Part shown: one piece after another, positions 22,044 through 35,616 of the stretch
How positions within the stretch are numbered: position 1 is the first letter of the stretch
How the letters are laid out: every line of letters starts with the position of its first letter
Assembly (NCBI GenBank): GCA_025738555.1
Contig: JAOVFP010000010.1
Location: forward strand, 1,922,001-1,986,000
Source: Cyathus striatus
Lineage: Eukaryota; Basidiomycota; Agaricomycetes; Agaricales; Nidulariaceae
Length of the DNA: 64,000 nt
Direction of reading: 5' to 3'
Translations under genes and position numbers: made by a program
The notes under the pieces: generated by a model
What the model was told of the DNA's origin: nothing
The model's database searches: none
The model's input: the letters and a program-made list of their open reading frames with translations, nothing else

Positions 22044-22381
22044 GCTTAAGACTGCGATGTCGTAGTAAGGTAAGATTTGGGCTTGAGTTGGATAAGAGAT
22101 GGGTAAGAGGATGTTCGGGTGAACGACGGATTCATGTTGGATTCATGTAATATTCACATTGACAGTACGTCACACGCGCATATCACGTGGGTCGCGTCGC
22201 GTCCTCAGTCCAAACAAAAAGACAACAGAAAAAATGCTATCCGTTCCACATTTTTACAAGCACATGCGTAGTAACTAGAGCTACAATCACTATCATCGCC
22301 AGTTCATCACCGTCATGCTCCTCATAACCGTTCATTTCCATCTTTTATCGTTCGATCCTCCTATCAGTGCGACTTCTATAC

Positions 22382-25300
22382 TCAAGGAGTATCCCTAAAG
22401 CCCATCAAGAACTGCATCGTATGGAACGCGGCCTGAAACGAAATATGTCAGCGCCCTATTCTTAGTCTACATTTATCACTAGATAGGACTCGGTGGCGTG
22501 CGTCATCACCAACGCTCTGACCCCCCTCAACCCCCCTTCTCCTCGAACAAGGTAAGAATCACTCACAGCAGGACTAAACTGAGGAACCATATGCCCACTC
22601 AGTTGCACCTCAAAGAACGTCAGTCCTCTCTCCGAATGAGCGGTCCCCATCGCGCCCATCCCATCAACAATAAGTGTATCATTCAGAATGGGAGTCTGGA
22701 AGCCTTGTTGGCCATTCCACGTCATACTACGCGCCAGCGTCAGTTAAGTTCATGTACACAAGTGGGAGGGGGGCAGAGAGGCGTACTTTTGAATCACAAT
22801 CCTCGTCCTACCAAGACCAAACGCACGCATAAGCAAAAGGCAAGAAAGCAGCGACAGGAGACGGAGGAACGCACCCATCAGAAAGCAAAATGAAATCAGC
22901 CAACCCATGGACAACAACAGTCCTCACACTCTTCTCGATAACATTCGGAAGCACACTCAGAGCACTCGGTGTGCTCCCATCCCCGCGCGGGAATACATTC
23001 ACATCGGAACATTCTTCCCAGCTTACATTCTGCGGGGCGTGAATGGCTTTCTTAACATCTGCGCGGTCGAAGTACAGGGGAGTCGTTTGGGCGTCAGGGA
23101 ACGATCCTCTGTCGTGTTATAGTCAGCACCGAGGAAGGCAGGAGGGACGAGTGAGGAAGGACGTACGGGAACCCAAGAACATCCCAGAGAATAGGGAACG
23201 TATCGAAGATCCTGTAGATGTTGAATGCGGGGTTGACAGTAACCGCAGCGTCGAATATCATATCCCACACATCGCATCCCTGATCACAATTCACGTGTAA
23301 GTGTAATTAAACAACAAGCTGTGAAGTGAAAACGCACCCTAGCAGCACTAGTTGATTTCCCAGGAAGCGGTAACGGCCCTTTAGGCGGGAATGTAACGTG
23401 TGTAGAAACGTAGTTCGTGTAATTGCATTTCGCTGCTGTGTCATCTAGGTGCGCGAGGAACGATTGGCTGTGGGTGGATTGGTTGCGAATCAGATGGATA
23501 AGAGAGGAGAGAAGAGAGGAAGGATGTACTTGAAAGCAAATACATGCTCATACTTGTGCACGAAATCAACAGCTGGAATCTGCTCCTGCACCACATCCCA
23601 CGAGATCGACGCTACACAACACCGTGTCAGCCTTCTACCCTTCACACACAAGGAAACCAAGACATACGATCCGCAATCCAAATACCCTGCAAACTCAAAT
23701 CGAGGGTCCCAGGGTGTGTGTATATATAATTCGCGATATCTACCTCTCATTAGCTCATCTCCCCTAGATTTGAGGAAGGGTACTCACAAGGAACGTACAT
23801 CCCCGCATACTGCCAAAGAAAGACGGATGTAAGTTAAAGCTTAAGAGTGCGATGGGGAAGGAAATGAAAGGACGTACACTTTCTCCGGAAAGGAACAGCT
23901 TCTTGCCCTTCAGCTCCCCGAACACTTCCAGGAACTGCTGCAGGAACCCGACGAGCTGGGCTGCGAGGTCATCTTCGTTCTGTGGTGGGCGTTAGCAAAG
24001 TTGTAGGCAGTAGCGAAAGGAAGCGAAAGGAGGGTCAGCGGGAATGTGGAAGAAAGTTACATTCGTAAACAAGCTGATAGCCCCGCATACATCGTGCATC
24101 TTACATCCACTGTAGCATGCACCATCGCAAAGGCAGGTGCCTCCGAGACCGAGATGTAGTCTCGAGACAAGTACATCATATCGTAAAGTCACTACCCAAC
24201 CAAACCCACCGCTCCTTAAACAAAGAAACCAATACACACCTTGATATTAGGCACACCCTGACTGAACCCAGTCCCGACAGGCTGTTCGACCCAGAGCACG
24301 CTGGAGAGGTTCGTCCAGCTGAACGGGTTCTGCGTCGGCTTGGCTTGGCCGAATGACCATGAGAATGGCTATCATTGAAGTGGTCAGCGTGTGAATAGAA
24401 AAACAGAGAGAGAAGGGGAGGTAGGAGGAAGAAGAAGCGAAAAGGAGGAGACGAAAAGACATAATAGGAAAGTAGTTAGATTGAAGAGTAACAAAAGGAG
24501 GTAAAAGAACGAAATGGAGAGAGAGAGGAAGAAGCAAATAGAGGAATGAAACAAGGGGAGAAGGCGGGAGAAGGCTGCGAAAGACTAGGTGTAATGTAAC
24601 CGCTGGGAGACGAGGACGTGATAGATGAAGATGGCAAACGAAACCACACGATGGAGAAACCGCACGACGAAGAAACCACTAGGTGAAATAAAACCATAGA
24701 AAGAAAGAGCAACGACACGAGCAAAAGCACCAGTAAAACGAAGAACGCAGCCAACGGCAAAACCACGGCAAAACCAAACCACCACGCAAGAAAAGAAGAA
24801 ATCAGCGTACCCCATTCTCCTGCAACAGCCCCTCAAGCGACGAACATCCCGGTCCTCCATTCGTCCTACATCACTCTATCAGCAACACACTTACGCCGGA
24901 GATACTTAAAAGAGACGTACCAGAAGATGAGATCATCAAGACTACCTTGTGGGCCTGGTGGGAAGAACCAGAAGAATAGCTGTGATGGGGTTCGGTTAGT
25001 TTATGCGGGTGCGGACGTGGGAGGGGGAAGTGGAGAGAATGGAGGAAGGGAGAGGGACACACCTTTCTCGTCTCGTTGGGATCCGAGCTGATAGGCAGCA
25101 ATCCGGACCAGCTGGGGCCGACGTCAAAGTCGACCTCGGGGATGGTTGTGCCGTTCACGAAGAACTCTGTGAATGTATACGTTAGCTTCTTGTCATTGTA
25201 TCAGAGAATCAAGTAGGGGGAAGGAGGTGCGGCTGCACACCGATTTACAGTAGAACAATGCAGTGCAATGCAGTACAAAAAGAACGAAGCGAAGAAGAAA

Positions 25301-25523
25301 ACGACGTACGAGAAGCCTTCGGATTCGAAAACGTAATATTCTTCACCCCACCCGTCGTCGGGCCAGCAACGCCCTTCCGTCTCATAATCTCCCCACTCTC
25401 CTCCCACTTCCGTACAGTCTCCAACTGTCTCTTATGCAGCTCATTCTTCCGCATCTGCCGTGCGTCCACATGCGTAACCGTGCTCGAGAGAGCAAGAAAG
25501 AGGAGTGGTAAAAGCGCCAGCAT
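22382..25523 (-). CDS. secreted serine carboxypeptidase (peptidase family S10)
   Basis: This is a multi-exon gene starting at 25523 with a clear signal peptide (MLALLPLLFLALSSTVTHVDA). In order the exons show VDFDVGPSWSGLLPISSDPN, the oxyanion motif WTNGGPGCSSLEG (split by an intron near 24895), PVGTGFSQG near 24270, and the nucleophile motif GESYAG (split by an intron near 23850, giving SGES then YAGMYVP). HGLADFILLSDG carries the catalytic Asp near 22890 and SGHMVP the catalytic His near 22590. The stop codon is at 22382-22384. All triad positions are present. It would be secreted or vacuolar and remove C-terminal residues from peptides. The 3' half is duplicated in part at 20430-20770. Confidence 0.85.
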
Positions 25524-27362
25524 CCTTCCTTGTCCTTATCCTATCCTTGGAGTTGGGAGGTACAGGGGAAGGGAAGTAGAGGATAGAAAACCGAAAGACG
25601 ACGTGGCATTGAAGCATTATAACGGACTGAATTAACGCGATAATGATATTCTGCTCCACATGGAATCACAGCACGATATGTTGTTCTGAGCTATTTCTGG
25701 CCGCGCATGATGTGTTGCCCATACGGTGTTGCCACTATAAATAACTGATAGATTTAGGCGTCGGGCGGAGGACCGCTTTTGGTGTGGATCCGATATCTGC
25801 GTTGATGCTGATGCATGTTCGTTTGGATTTGGGAGATTGCGGTTGAGAGGGAAGAGACGGCGAGGAGGTTGAGGAGGTTGAGGATGTGGGAATGAGAGGA
25901 ATGGTTGTGATGAACGTTGACAGCAAAGAACTTTAGGGCAACCCTCTTCGCGTCCACCTGGACATCTCAGCGTCACGCGCACGGGATGTGTGCCGTCACC
26001 GAACCCGTCCTCCTCCTCAACTCCCACCTGCGCGCCTCTCACCTTGACTAATACAGCTCCGATCAATTATATATGACAATATGAAAGACACATTCCAGAA
26101 CTATTATAATTATAATTCAGCAACGGAAATTTGCACTATATCTTTCTTCAGTACTACTTTACGATCAAACCTATCACCGACGTACCGAATTCGAAGTTCG
26201 AACCCCACCCCGTTTCTATTTCTGCTCTGAAGGCTGATTCTAGTGTTGCACACCACCCGCTACGATTCCGAATTATGGACTACAGTTCCCTAGTTATCAT
26301 CATCATCATCTATTAATCATGACGGAACAGATGAACGATCTAGGATCAAGATGATTTAGAACTGACAATAATCGCACTTGATGATTTCACGGACAAAATA
26401 TGACTCTAACAATTATCGTATTCCATGAAACGTATGGTGAGCATTCCGTCATACCGAGCGGTTCATGTTTTATTTAAATATACCTCCAGTGCCACATGGT
26501 ATTCTATTTCTGCTCAGAGCCAACCCTTACCAGCGTTCACAGTTCGACAGGCTGTAGATGGCGAGATGGTATCCATCTATACCTTTCTGTCAACGTCGAC
26601 AGTTGCATGATACCATATATCACATGAAGTAGTACAATGCATCCGTGCCAATGATCAAGCGCTCATTGAAGATGTTACTGTGGATAACCTCGTTCGTACC
26701 TGCTGCCTGCATTCTAGAGGGCTCGTATCTAAGCTTTCAACGTCCAATTGAACTTCACACACGAGTTCCCTGCCCATCCATTGGGGGACATTTTCATGAA
26801 CGCACATATGACACGATTCTATCATAGGTCCAACATAGGTCTTCATCACATCTTCCGAGCCATTTCATCGCTCTATTTCTGCTAGTTCCAGCATTAATCG
26901 CCAACAATAACCAAAACCTGTATTCCAGTTCCCTGCTTATCGTGCTAAAACTATTCCATGGAGCAATTGATTGATTTTGTATATAGCATCAAAGCCCACG
27001 CACCGGTTTATGATGGTGATCACTGGTAGGCGCGGAGCGCTGAGTACACACTGCAATGTGCATAAAAGGTCAGAAATTTGTATTTCTTTACTCGTCCTTC
27101 ACACTTGAATTTCATGAGTCTATAGTGTTATTCAATGTTTTAGTTAGCCTTAGACACCACGCACCGGTCATGCCATCCACTCAAGTCACTAATCAGTCTC
27201 GCTCTCAACTCACCTTAGCAATTAAATATACAGAAGAGATTGTTACTTTCCGCGAGGCTGTAATGTCTAATTCCAAAAATATAGAATTGGTAACAGTGCA
27301 TATGTACTTAACAAGAGTTCGTCCATGGATCCAACCTGGATCAGTATAGTATTCAGGAAACG
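25524..27362. other. intergenic, no gene supported
   Basis: The carboxypeptidase promoter should lie just right of 25523. Open frames such as 25632-26066 (minus) and 27056-27349 (plus) have no recognisable domain. No repeat or RNA signal was found. Confidence 0.4.
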
Positions 27363-30300
27363 TCATTTCATCACCCCCCTCAAGAAATGATCAATCACAC
27401 CGGATCTACTCGAAAAATCCAAATCAGTTTCATGTTCAATGAAAACATCTGACATCCGATATTCTGCCTCCCATTTGTCTGCCTCCGGTATGAATTCAAG
27501 CACATTAAGTTCTGGGTCGACGTTTAGGCTAGCCTTTGGGAGAATAATACATACTTCCTGGAATATGCCATCGGCGCACTTGAAGCTTTGCGACTTAGTA
27601 AACCCCTCTGGATCGAGCCTCTCGTTATTCAATGTTATATTTATGATACCATTTTCCGTAGAGAAAGAATTCTTCAACTTCAATCGACACATATGTTCCT
27701 TGTCCAGTAGTCTGAACTTGACTTCGATCTTCGGGGATCCACTATTAAGATGGTAAACAAGGTATGATCGATCAGGCTGATCAGCGTTAACACTGGCTTT
27801 CGTGTGGTCATATAAATACAGATCTTGTGAAGCAATGATATCATCAACGTTTTCCTTCAACGCTCTCGCGATATCTTCATTGGATGCCAGCTCATTGGGA
27901 CAAACACCAGTAACCGACCCTATCACGCGAATAACACTTGCAATTTCCTCCGGACAAATGAAGTGCTTATACTCATCGCTGATGTCAAAGTCGATCACTG
28001 ACCAATTTCGAGCAGCTTTCAATGCAGTGTAAAGGTTTTTGGGGCTTCCTAGTCTTTCATATGTTGTAGTTGATATTTTTAGAAACTTCTTTCCTTTCAT
28101 GAGCCAGGTTCTCTGATCTAACGCATGTGTGTTCCAGTACATTGCTAGATCAGAAGTCGGATCAGTCCATATTATTTCTTTTGCCGCGTCCCGGATTTGT
28201 TGCAACAGATCTTTGGAAGCATATTCTAACCTTTCTTTTAGCTTTGGGTTTTGAAGCTTGTCATTTAAGTCTTTAAATGCCTCCCATATGTTTTCTTCCT
28301 CAACGTTTAACTGGTTAGCCCCAGATAAAGTCACATATGTATCCTGATTTCCTGAACCTAAGAATGTACTCAAATTATATTCGGAATAAAATCCAGACTT
28401 AAAACAATCCCATATTAAATCTACCCCGGAATTTTTACTATTGTCATATAAAGATTTCCGTACTATCTCCAATTGTGAATCTAAATTGTAATTTATACAC
28501 TTTTCAAACACATCTTTCAATTGTTCAAGACTCAACCTCTGCTCATGCTGCAACCTATTAACCATTCGTTCTCGTAACATTGTCATTGAATGTATCGCTT
28601 CGTTTGTTGGAACCAAGTTGTCAAGAACATGATTCATCATGTTAGAATGTTTGCTCTCAAATAATTTGATCCATGAAGAAGCAGTTTGATGTGAATATAT
28701 TACGGTTTGTGCCATAAGCATAGCTAGAAAGTGTAGGGTTTCAAATTTCACGGTTTCAAATATTGTCTTCCTTTCATTTATTTGAATTTTAGAACCTTTT
28801 TTCTTGTTATCTTTGAACAGTTCATCCATGATCAATTGGAAGTACAATGTAGTCCATTTCCCAAAGTAATCATAAAGCTCTAAGCAGCAGCGTTTCATAA
28901 TTCCAAGTTTTAAGTAATTATCATCTTCATCTGTTAGCTTGATAATGGATGAAGATACAGCTTGTTTTATAGTAGTAATATTCATTGGTTCACTCAAAGT
29001 CCATGTCCTTGGAAATAGTCTTGAATTTTTAGTGCCACCTATTGAACACTGATGCGCTAAAATATCATAGTACTTCAAAATACTGCTCATAAATTCTGAA
29101 TTTGAAGTCAAAGAATGAGTTTCCTCTGCTGTAGCACAATCATTTCCTGATTGGGCCATGAATTTTGCCTCAACGTGAATTATTGAACTTTCTGGATCAG
29201 AAACCAGAGAACAAACATAAATCTTAAAATGTTCATCTTTCAGATCATGTTTTACTAAGAGCCTTGAGGTACCTTCTTTGTAGTCTGAAACAATTATATA
29301 AAGAATCTTTTTTAAATCCTTTGTTCCTAAGAGAATGAAGTATAAAGATGTATCCTCCCAAATGAATGTTTGAATTGGCCCAGCAAGTGCTGTAATTTCA
29401 TACAAGAAATTTTTGGCCCTAACAATGGGAGCTTTCCCAGTTTTCTCAAACTCATCACTGTATAGGTCAGATGTTACAAGAGAGCTCTTTAATTGCAACC
29501 CTAGTTCAAACACCAATCCCTTAGAGTCATCCCAGCCTGGATTTGCAGCCCAAATCATGATTCTTAATAAGTACAACACAACTTCAAGTACCAGCCATAA
29601 AACAGGTCCAATGGAATTGGCAGGGGCATTCTGCACTAGATAAAATGACCCAACATATCCTGCAATGGAAAATACTAGTCCAATGAAAAGGAGAACCTGA
29701 AGCAGGTACATATAAATTCCAGACTGAGCAAATCTTATTAGCAAAGACTGGTTGGGAAAATGCCTTTTTAACTGATTTTCCCAATATATTTTCAGCTGTG
29801 AGGGCCCTGACTCAGACTTGGCACCATTTTCAGTCATGATTATGGTTGCCCATATGAAAGATTGTAGAGAGTAACTGAGTAAAAGAATTTTTTTTAATAA
29901 CTTTCTTGTCATTGTATCTGTCAATCCAGTTTGTTAGCCAAATTGTCAGATATCAAAAGACCAAGATAAATTACCTTTCTAAAAATTGTTCTAGCCCCCA
30001 GAAGCAGATCTCAGAAGACTTATTTCGGTTCCAACAATACTCAGCCTGAGTCCAAAGTTCTTCTATATTATATTGTTCTTTGTTGTCTTTGCCTTGTTTT
30101 CTGAGTTCATTTGCTATATTTCTGGCACATTGATCAACCAGTATGAACAGTAAGCGAGTTTTAACAATAATCAAAATCCTGACTTGTATAATAATTTGGA
30201 TAAAGATTCCTGTAAGAAAGCTTCCCAGAAGGCACATAACAGGGAATGGCCATCCATGAAGGACCAAAGACCTTGCTGAACCTGTTATGAAAAAATACAA

Positions 30301-30771
30301 ATATGGTGTAATTCCTAGCATTGTCCACAAGAGGGTGCACAAGATCATGTATAAATTCCATTTAATCATATCTTCATTCCACTCAACAGTCAATTCTTCC
30401 AGATTTTCAATATGCTCATCCTCCAACATCTTTTCAAGATGGCTTTCTACTAAAAAGTGTTCTGGATGGTGCTCATCAAAGACAATCATAGGAGCTACAT
30501 CACCCATTGGTTTGAACCCTCCATAGGACAATCTTTGTGCACCGAGAAAGCGGAAGATTGGGATTACAACACTTGCAAGTAGAATATTGAAACCAGCCTT
30601 CACAATTCCCAAGCTTCCAAAAATTGAGATGGGAGTAGCACCAACATAGAAAAACCCGTGATGAAGGGCTGAACCAGTGTGTCTTTCACATTGTTCTGTT
30701 CCTAGCAAGGGAAGGATCGCAGATATCTCCTGGATACCACCTGTTACGACTCCCTGTATATTATTTGACAT
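27363..30771 (-). CDS. large agaricomycete membrane protein of unknown function
   Basis: Two long open frames (30771-29971 and 29924-27363) belong to one gene of about 1,100 residues. The first ends at a donor (gtaatttat) in LEQFLER. An acceptor at atgacaag near 29900 continues the frame into the second. The N-terminus reads ISAILPLLGTEQCERHTGSA followed by membrane segments (IFGSLGIVKAGFNILLASVV, LYMILCTLLWTMLGITPYLY, FPVMCLLGSFLTGIFIQIII). Further segments lie at LLQVLLFIGLVFSIAGYVGS and VLWLVLEVVLYLLRIMIWAA. The remaining roughly 650 residues are soluble and end in a beta-rich region. I recognise the LPLLGTEQCE start from uncharacterised agaric proteins. Membrane topology suggests a surface or endomembrane protein; no catalytic motif is seen. 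Confidence 0.7.
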
Positions 30772-33148
30772 TTCAAGTCACTATCGGCTTGGATATTGCC
30801 TTTTTCTGATGATTTTCTCTTCGTCAGCTACCCCCCAAAGATGAATAGACGTGGCTGAACTAACTTGAACGAGTAAGTGCAAGTTGCAACTCCGCACTCC
30901 GATATTATTTTCTTTAGCAGCGACGATGAGAATTTTTGAAGCAGTTGTAATAGAAGGAGAACCTAGATGGCAAGGTTGTAAATTTCGAGGCTTTAGCACT
31001 TCGTGGGTGGGGAGAATGATATCGAGCCTCAAACGACTTTAAGAACCTTATTGCACCTCGGCCGCCACTTGTAATTACCGGTTCATTATGCATTCCAGTT
31101 TGGAAATTTCATGATCTTTACAACACTTCTATCTTTGAAGTTCCTGAAGTTACCGCCGACATCATGCACTCCAGTTTGCCACCCGGTTCGTTACTAATTT
31201 ACATAAGTATCTCATTCAGTTCCTTCAGTTCCCAATGTGGAAACACGATATGAATCAACTTTTTTAGCTCAAGCTCAATGAATGGGGCTTCTGTCCTCTC
31301 GTCTGGTGAGATACTATCACGCGATAATGTTGAACCAATATTATATTAATACTAAGTACCGCTGTATTTAATCACAGTGGCTTGTATGCACCCCCCTTAC
31401 ATAATTGTTCCGTGCAGTTCAGTACGTTGACCGCATGGGAGTATAAGCTGATGGATGATATGGAACCTTCGACGCCACACGTTTACAGATACATTTGATG
31501 CATGTCCTGATAATTACACTCCATGGGAAAACCTAACGACCCATCGATAACACTGACAACAGATTCATCCATCCTCATGTGAATACTAAAAGGTTCCATT
31601 CGATATAAAGAACAATCATATAACTTTAATAAGCGACCGTACAACTTGACAAGAGATAATAAAAGCGACTGCATACCTTTAATATGTGCAGCGTAAGCAT
31701 AAACACTGAAAGTTCAGAAAAAAGAATGATTGTGTTCGCCACTGAGGTTCCAAATGCGGAAGTATACCAACACGCGCTACGGAGCAAATCAAAAACATAC
31801 ATACATGTGTATTGTTAAACTCCTTATCAGTGGCTGGTACCAACACAGCCAAAAGTTGGTCTAGGTTTAAAATCGAACGGTATCCAATACGATCTGAAGA
31901 TTAGATGCATTATGTTACTCGACTTGCACAGTAAAAATATATATTTCCAGTGAGATCTATGCAAGAGGGGGCTAATCAGGCGCCGAGAAGAGTAAAAATT
32001 TCCTAGTATTTTCCTAGTGAATCCCTCGATAAGTAAGGTTAGAACTTGCTCGGAAAATAACTTGCAGGTTTATATGCTGAGCTGCCTCCATTCATTTCTT
32101 GGCAACATGTCTCTCAATGGCGCTGCACAACAATCGAGAGTGGCCCATATCTCATTCCATACGGCTTGTTATCACTAGGTGGACCGTTGACAGGGATAGC
32201 CTTGTTCACGGCTCGAATGAATACGAAATTTAAGTTAGAACGAGAGTTTAGAGGGTGACAATGAGCGTACGAGAGGTTGAATAAAGGTGATATGCATTCC
32301 AATTACAGGGGACAACAACCATTGTACGCTCGCAGCTATCAACTAGTACGTTGTTCTATCCCCACAAAATGTTCGATTCCTATCAAAGGCATCGATAACC
32401 GAGCTGAGTACTCGATTCACACCCGTGGACAACCAGAAGGAGGGGGTATCAGATGGTTTGCCAATGTATAGGGTGAATTCGTTGGGTGTAGCAGCCTGAA
32501 GAGTTTCTAGAATCTCAGTAAGCCAACGGCTCGTCTAAAAGAATGCTAATACATACTAATTGCACTCAAGAAAGAAAGAGTGTGCGCACCTGCCAGCTTT
32601 ATACAGAGATCGCTGAGAACCAGAACTGGGTTACGAGGAGTCCAAGCACAGGTACGAACTACGTAGTTGTTAAAGGCGCAGATTGCATGTTGTACGGCTT
32701 TTTGGCACGTTGGTCAGTACAGGATAGTGTCGTTGGTAATGGTTCTTCGAGATAGCTGCGGGAATGTAGCTGACAGCCGATATATTTCTCATCTTGTGTA
32801 TAGACAATTAGACAAGCTTCGACAGGGCTGAGAACAGTCTAGGAACATGGATGAAGTACAATGCACATGGCATAAAGCAGTAGAACTGTCGTCCTAGTAC
32901 TTTCTGTGAACGTTCGCTAGCTCTTCTGAGAACTATCTGTGCGTAGATCGCGGCCCTTCGACTATGCTCCTCTCCCAAATCGGGTTGTGGGTAGATAGGG
33001 GGGACGGGGACGGACAAATACGAAGCGGAAGATAGAACACATAACACGTAAAGGCAGGAACGACATTCACAACTGCGGCTGCGGGAAATAGAGAAGCCAA
33101 ACCGTTCCAGATTTGCAGTGGAGAATACGCCATGATGCATACTGCATG
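30772..33148. other. intergenic, no gene supported
   Basis: The region holds the promoter of the membrane protein and unassigned sequence. A phrase near 31520-31560 (acactccatgggaaaa, then cccatcgataacact) recurs near 56225-56275, suggesting a shared old repeat. Small frames at 31483-31674, 32808-33176 and others show no domain. Confidence 0.4.
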
Positions 33149-33564
33149 TAAGGTTGCGCTCACTAAGTTCCAGCACCCCCTTATGTAAGCTTTCTTGCGG
33201 AGCAACATTGACGATATTTACACACTAGCACATAACCCTTTCCTAAATATAATCACTGAGATGTATTCTAGATGGTACAGGGTACAGGTCCCAGAAAAAA
33301 AAAGTAGAATAACTATTAATCTGATTGTCTAGATACATGTTTTTTTTTTATTGTAAAAAAAGACTATTTACACAATTTCCATGTGAATGGCATCATCTTG
33401 CATTTTTCGAGTTCGAGATTTGGCCAGTCACAATATGTGACAAATGTGACATTGTAACGTGTCACGTGACTTTCGGAAGGCGGAAGCGAAGTGCCAACAG
33501 GGAACGAGAGGGCCCCGGAGGGGGTGCAGACTTCAGCACAGTTGGCACACTCCTCAGCAATACC

Positions 33565-35611
33565 ATGCCTGCCAGATCAAAGGCCAATAAGGCACACATA
33601 GGAAATCTAAATGCTGTCTGTCAAGCCCAGAAAACCCCATCTGACATGACTGGAAATAACAGTCAGATTGATTCCATCCATGAGATGGTACCAGAATCAG
33701 TCGCAACTGCACAGGACACACTCAATCTTGACAACACTAATATTGACACCAATAATGAGGAGCAGGATGACAATGATGTTGATGAAAACAGCAAGAACTA
33801 CAGTGATAATGAGTCAGAACTTGAAGATTCAGACACAGAAGAAGAAGCAGCCCAACTTAGCACACTGGAGGTATTCATGGCAACTTTGACATCAGTGCAA
33901 TGAGCAGCTGAAGAGGCAGAGTGCATGTGGCACAATGATATGAAGTGTCCAAAGCAATATCTTGGAAATTCAGAGCATAACAAACAATGCAAGTTGCAGC
34001 AAGGGCATGAGCTTGCAAGGAAAGGGTTTCCTTCTGTGGCAGATTTTTTGGTCTGTAAATGAAGGGAGATCACAGGCTCAGCAAAGAGCACAGTTGTTGA
34101 TGAGAATACAGCTGTGGGGACAGAAAGAGAACATAGTCCAAGTGAAAATAGTGTTCTTGCAGAGCAATTGGTATGTAACAGTCACTGTTCCTGAAGTTTC
34201 AGCAACTAATGCAAGAAAATAAACAGACCCACAGTCTAGGTTCCATTGACACTTCCATTGACAATAAAATAGAGAATAGAGTTGAAGTGCCCACTCCTGA
34301 AGTCATGACACCACAGTCTGCAGAGGTTACAGAGCCAGATTGGAAGAGTGTCAATGAAATGTTGAATGGCTTGTGTTCGGGACAAAGACCAACTGACAGC
34401 ACTGAAGAAACGGCCTTGGATAAGAAACTTGATAACTGGAAAAACATTGGGAAGTTAAAATGAGCAAAAGCTGTGCTTACCATCAAGTGTAAAGATAAAA
34501 CCCTCAATGTTGTCTTTCGCACCCACTTGATGAGTATGCTGGGTATGCTCAATCTCTATCTCAGCAATAACCTAAATTATACCTGGCGTGAAGCTTCATT
34601 AGTTTCATCATGCTCACAAGGACATGGAAAAGCTCACGCATGGAATTACAAACATGGATACACCAGTATCTCGATAGCAACCTTACTGCATTACCATCCC
34701 ATTGCTATAGCAGACCACATTTATCCATTCTTCAGGATGAAGACTTTTCACAGGCAATTCAGCTGCATTTACAAGAGATAGCAAAAGATGGATACATACA
34801 GGCACAGGATATTTGTGACTTCATTAAAGACTCAGAAGATATGCAAGCCAAACTTGAGGATATGCAATTTGCATAAAAAACCATTAGCCTGAGCACAGCA
34901 AAGCAGTGGTTGGGAATGCACAGCTGGCGGTGTAGCAAGAAAGCAAATGGAATGTATGTTGATGGGCATAAATGACCAGACAACATAGCCTATTGTGATG
35001 GATTTGCAGATCACTGGGAAAGATGTGAAAAAAGAATGTTTTTGTTTGACAATGATGGCAAACTCATTCACATACTGGAAGGTTTCCCTATTCCATCTGG
35101 TCAATGTTTTCACTTGATCCCCATTACCCATGATGAATCGACATTTTATGAAAATGATAGGAGAAAGAAGTGCTGGAGTCATAAGTTGGACAAACCAACA
35201 CCACAGAGGAAGGGGGAGGGAGCATCAGTGATAATATCAGATTTCCTGACCAGAGAATGGGGGAGACTTATTCACACAGATCTATGAGTTCAATCTCTGA
35301 GTCATCAATCAATTTTCTATTTTTAGCTCACTCTTCTTAGGGAAACTGGTGAAGTCATGGATCCTCGTGTTGTGTTCAAAGCTGGTAAAGAACATGATGG
35401 ATACTTTTCTTCAAATGATCTTCTGAACCAGGTGGACTATGCCATTGATGTATTTGAGGCAAAAACAAATGGCCTTGCAACTGGTCTATTTTTATTTGAC
35501 AATGCACCCAGCCATCAAAAGTGTGCAGCTGATGCCCTTTCAGCAAGGAAAATGCCAAAGTGCCCTTCTGAGACCTGGACACATCACAAAGAAGGCCCAA
35601 AAATGCCAGTA
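33565..35611 (+). pseudogene. DDE transposase, N-terminal part (Tc1/mariner type)
   Basis: A start at 33565 gives an acidic N-terminus (DNTNIDTNNEEQDDNDVDEN), then GFPSVADFLV. After further broken frames comes TISLSTAKQWLGMHSW and YVDGHK, a DNA-binding/linker region. The first catalytic Asp lies in HDESTFY (about 35132) and the second in FLFDNAPSH (35498-35500), followed by ALSARKMPK. A probable intron lies before 35345. The reading frame is interrupted, among others by TGA at 34973-34975 where Arg is expected. The gene continues at 50.7 kb. I recognise the family as a common agaric DDE transposase. Confidence 0.8.
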
Positions 35612-35616
35612 CTTTA

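Noticed and set aside
24247..24860. Hydrophobic minus-strand frames that look like membrane proteins
   Set aside because: They fall in an intron-rich part of the carboxypeptidase gene in other frames, and the carboxypeptidase motifs account for the region.
33325..33564. Upstream extension of the transposase frame before 33565
   Set aside because: It includes low-complexity and poly-Lys-like sequence next to the TIR, and the ATG at 33565 begins the part that resembles the family.
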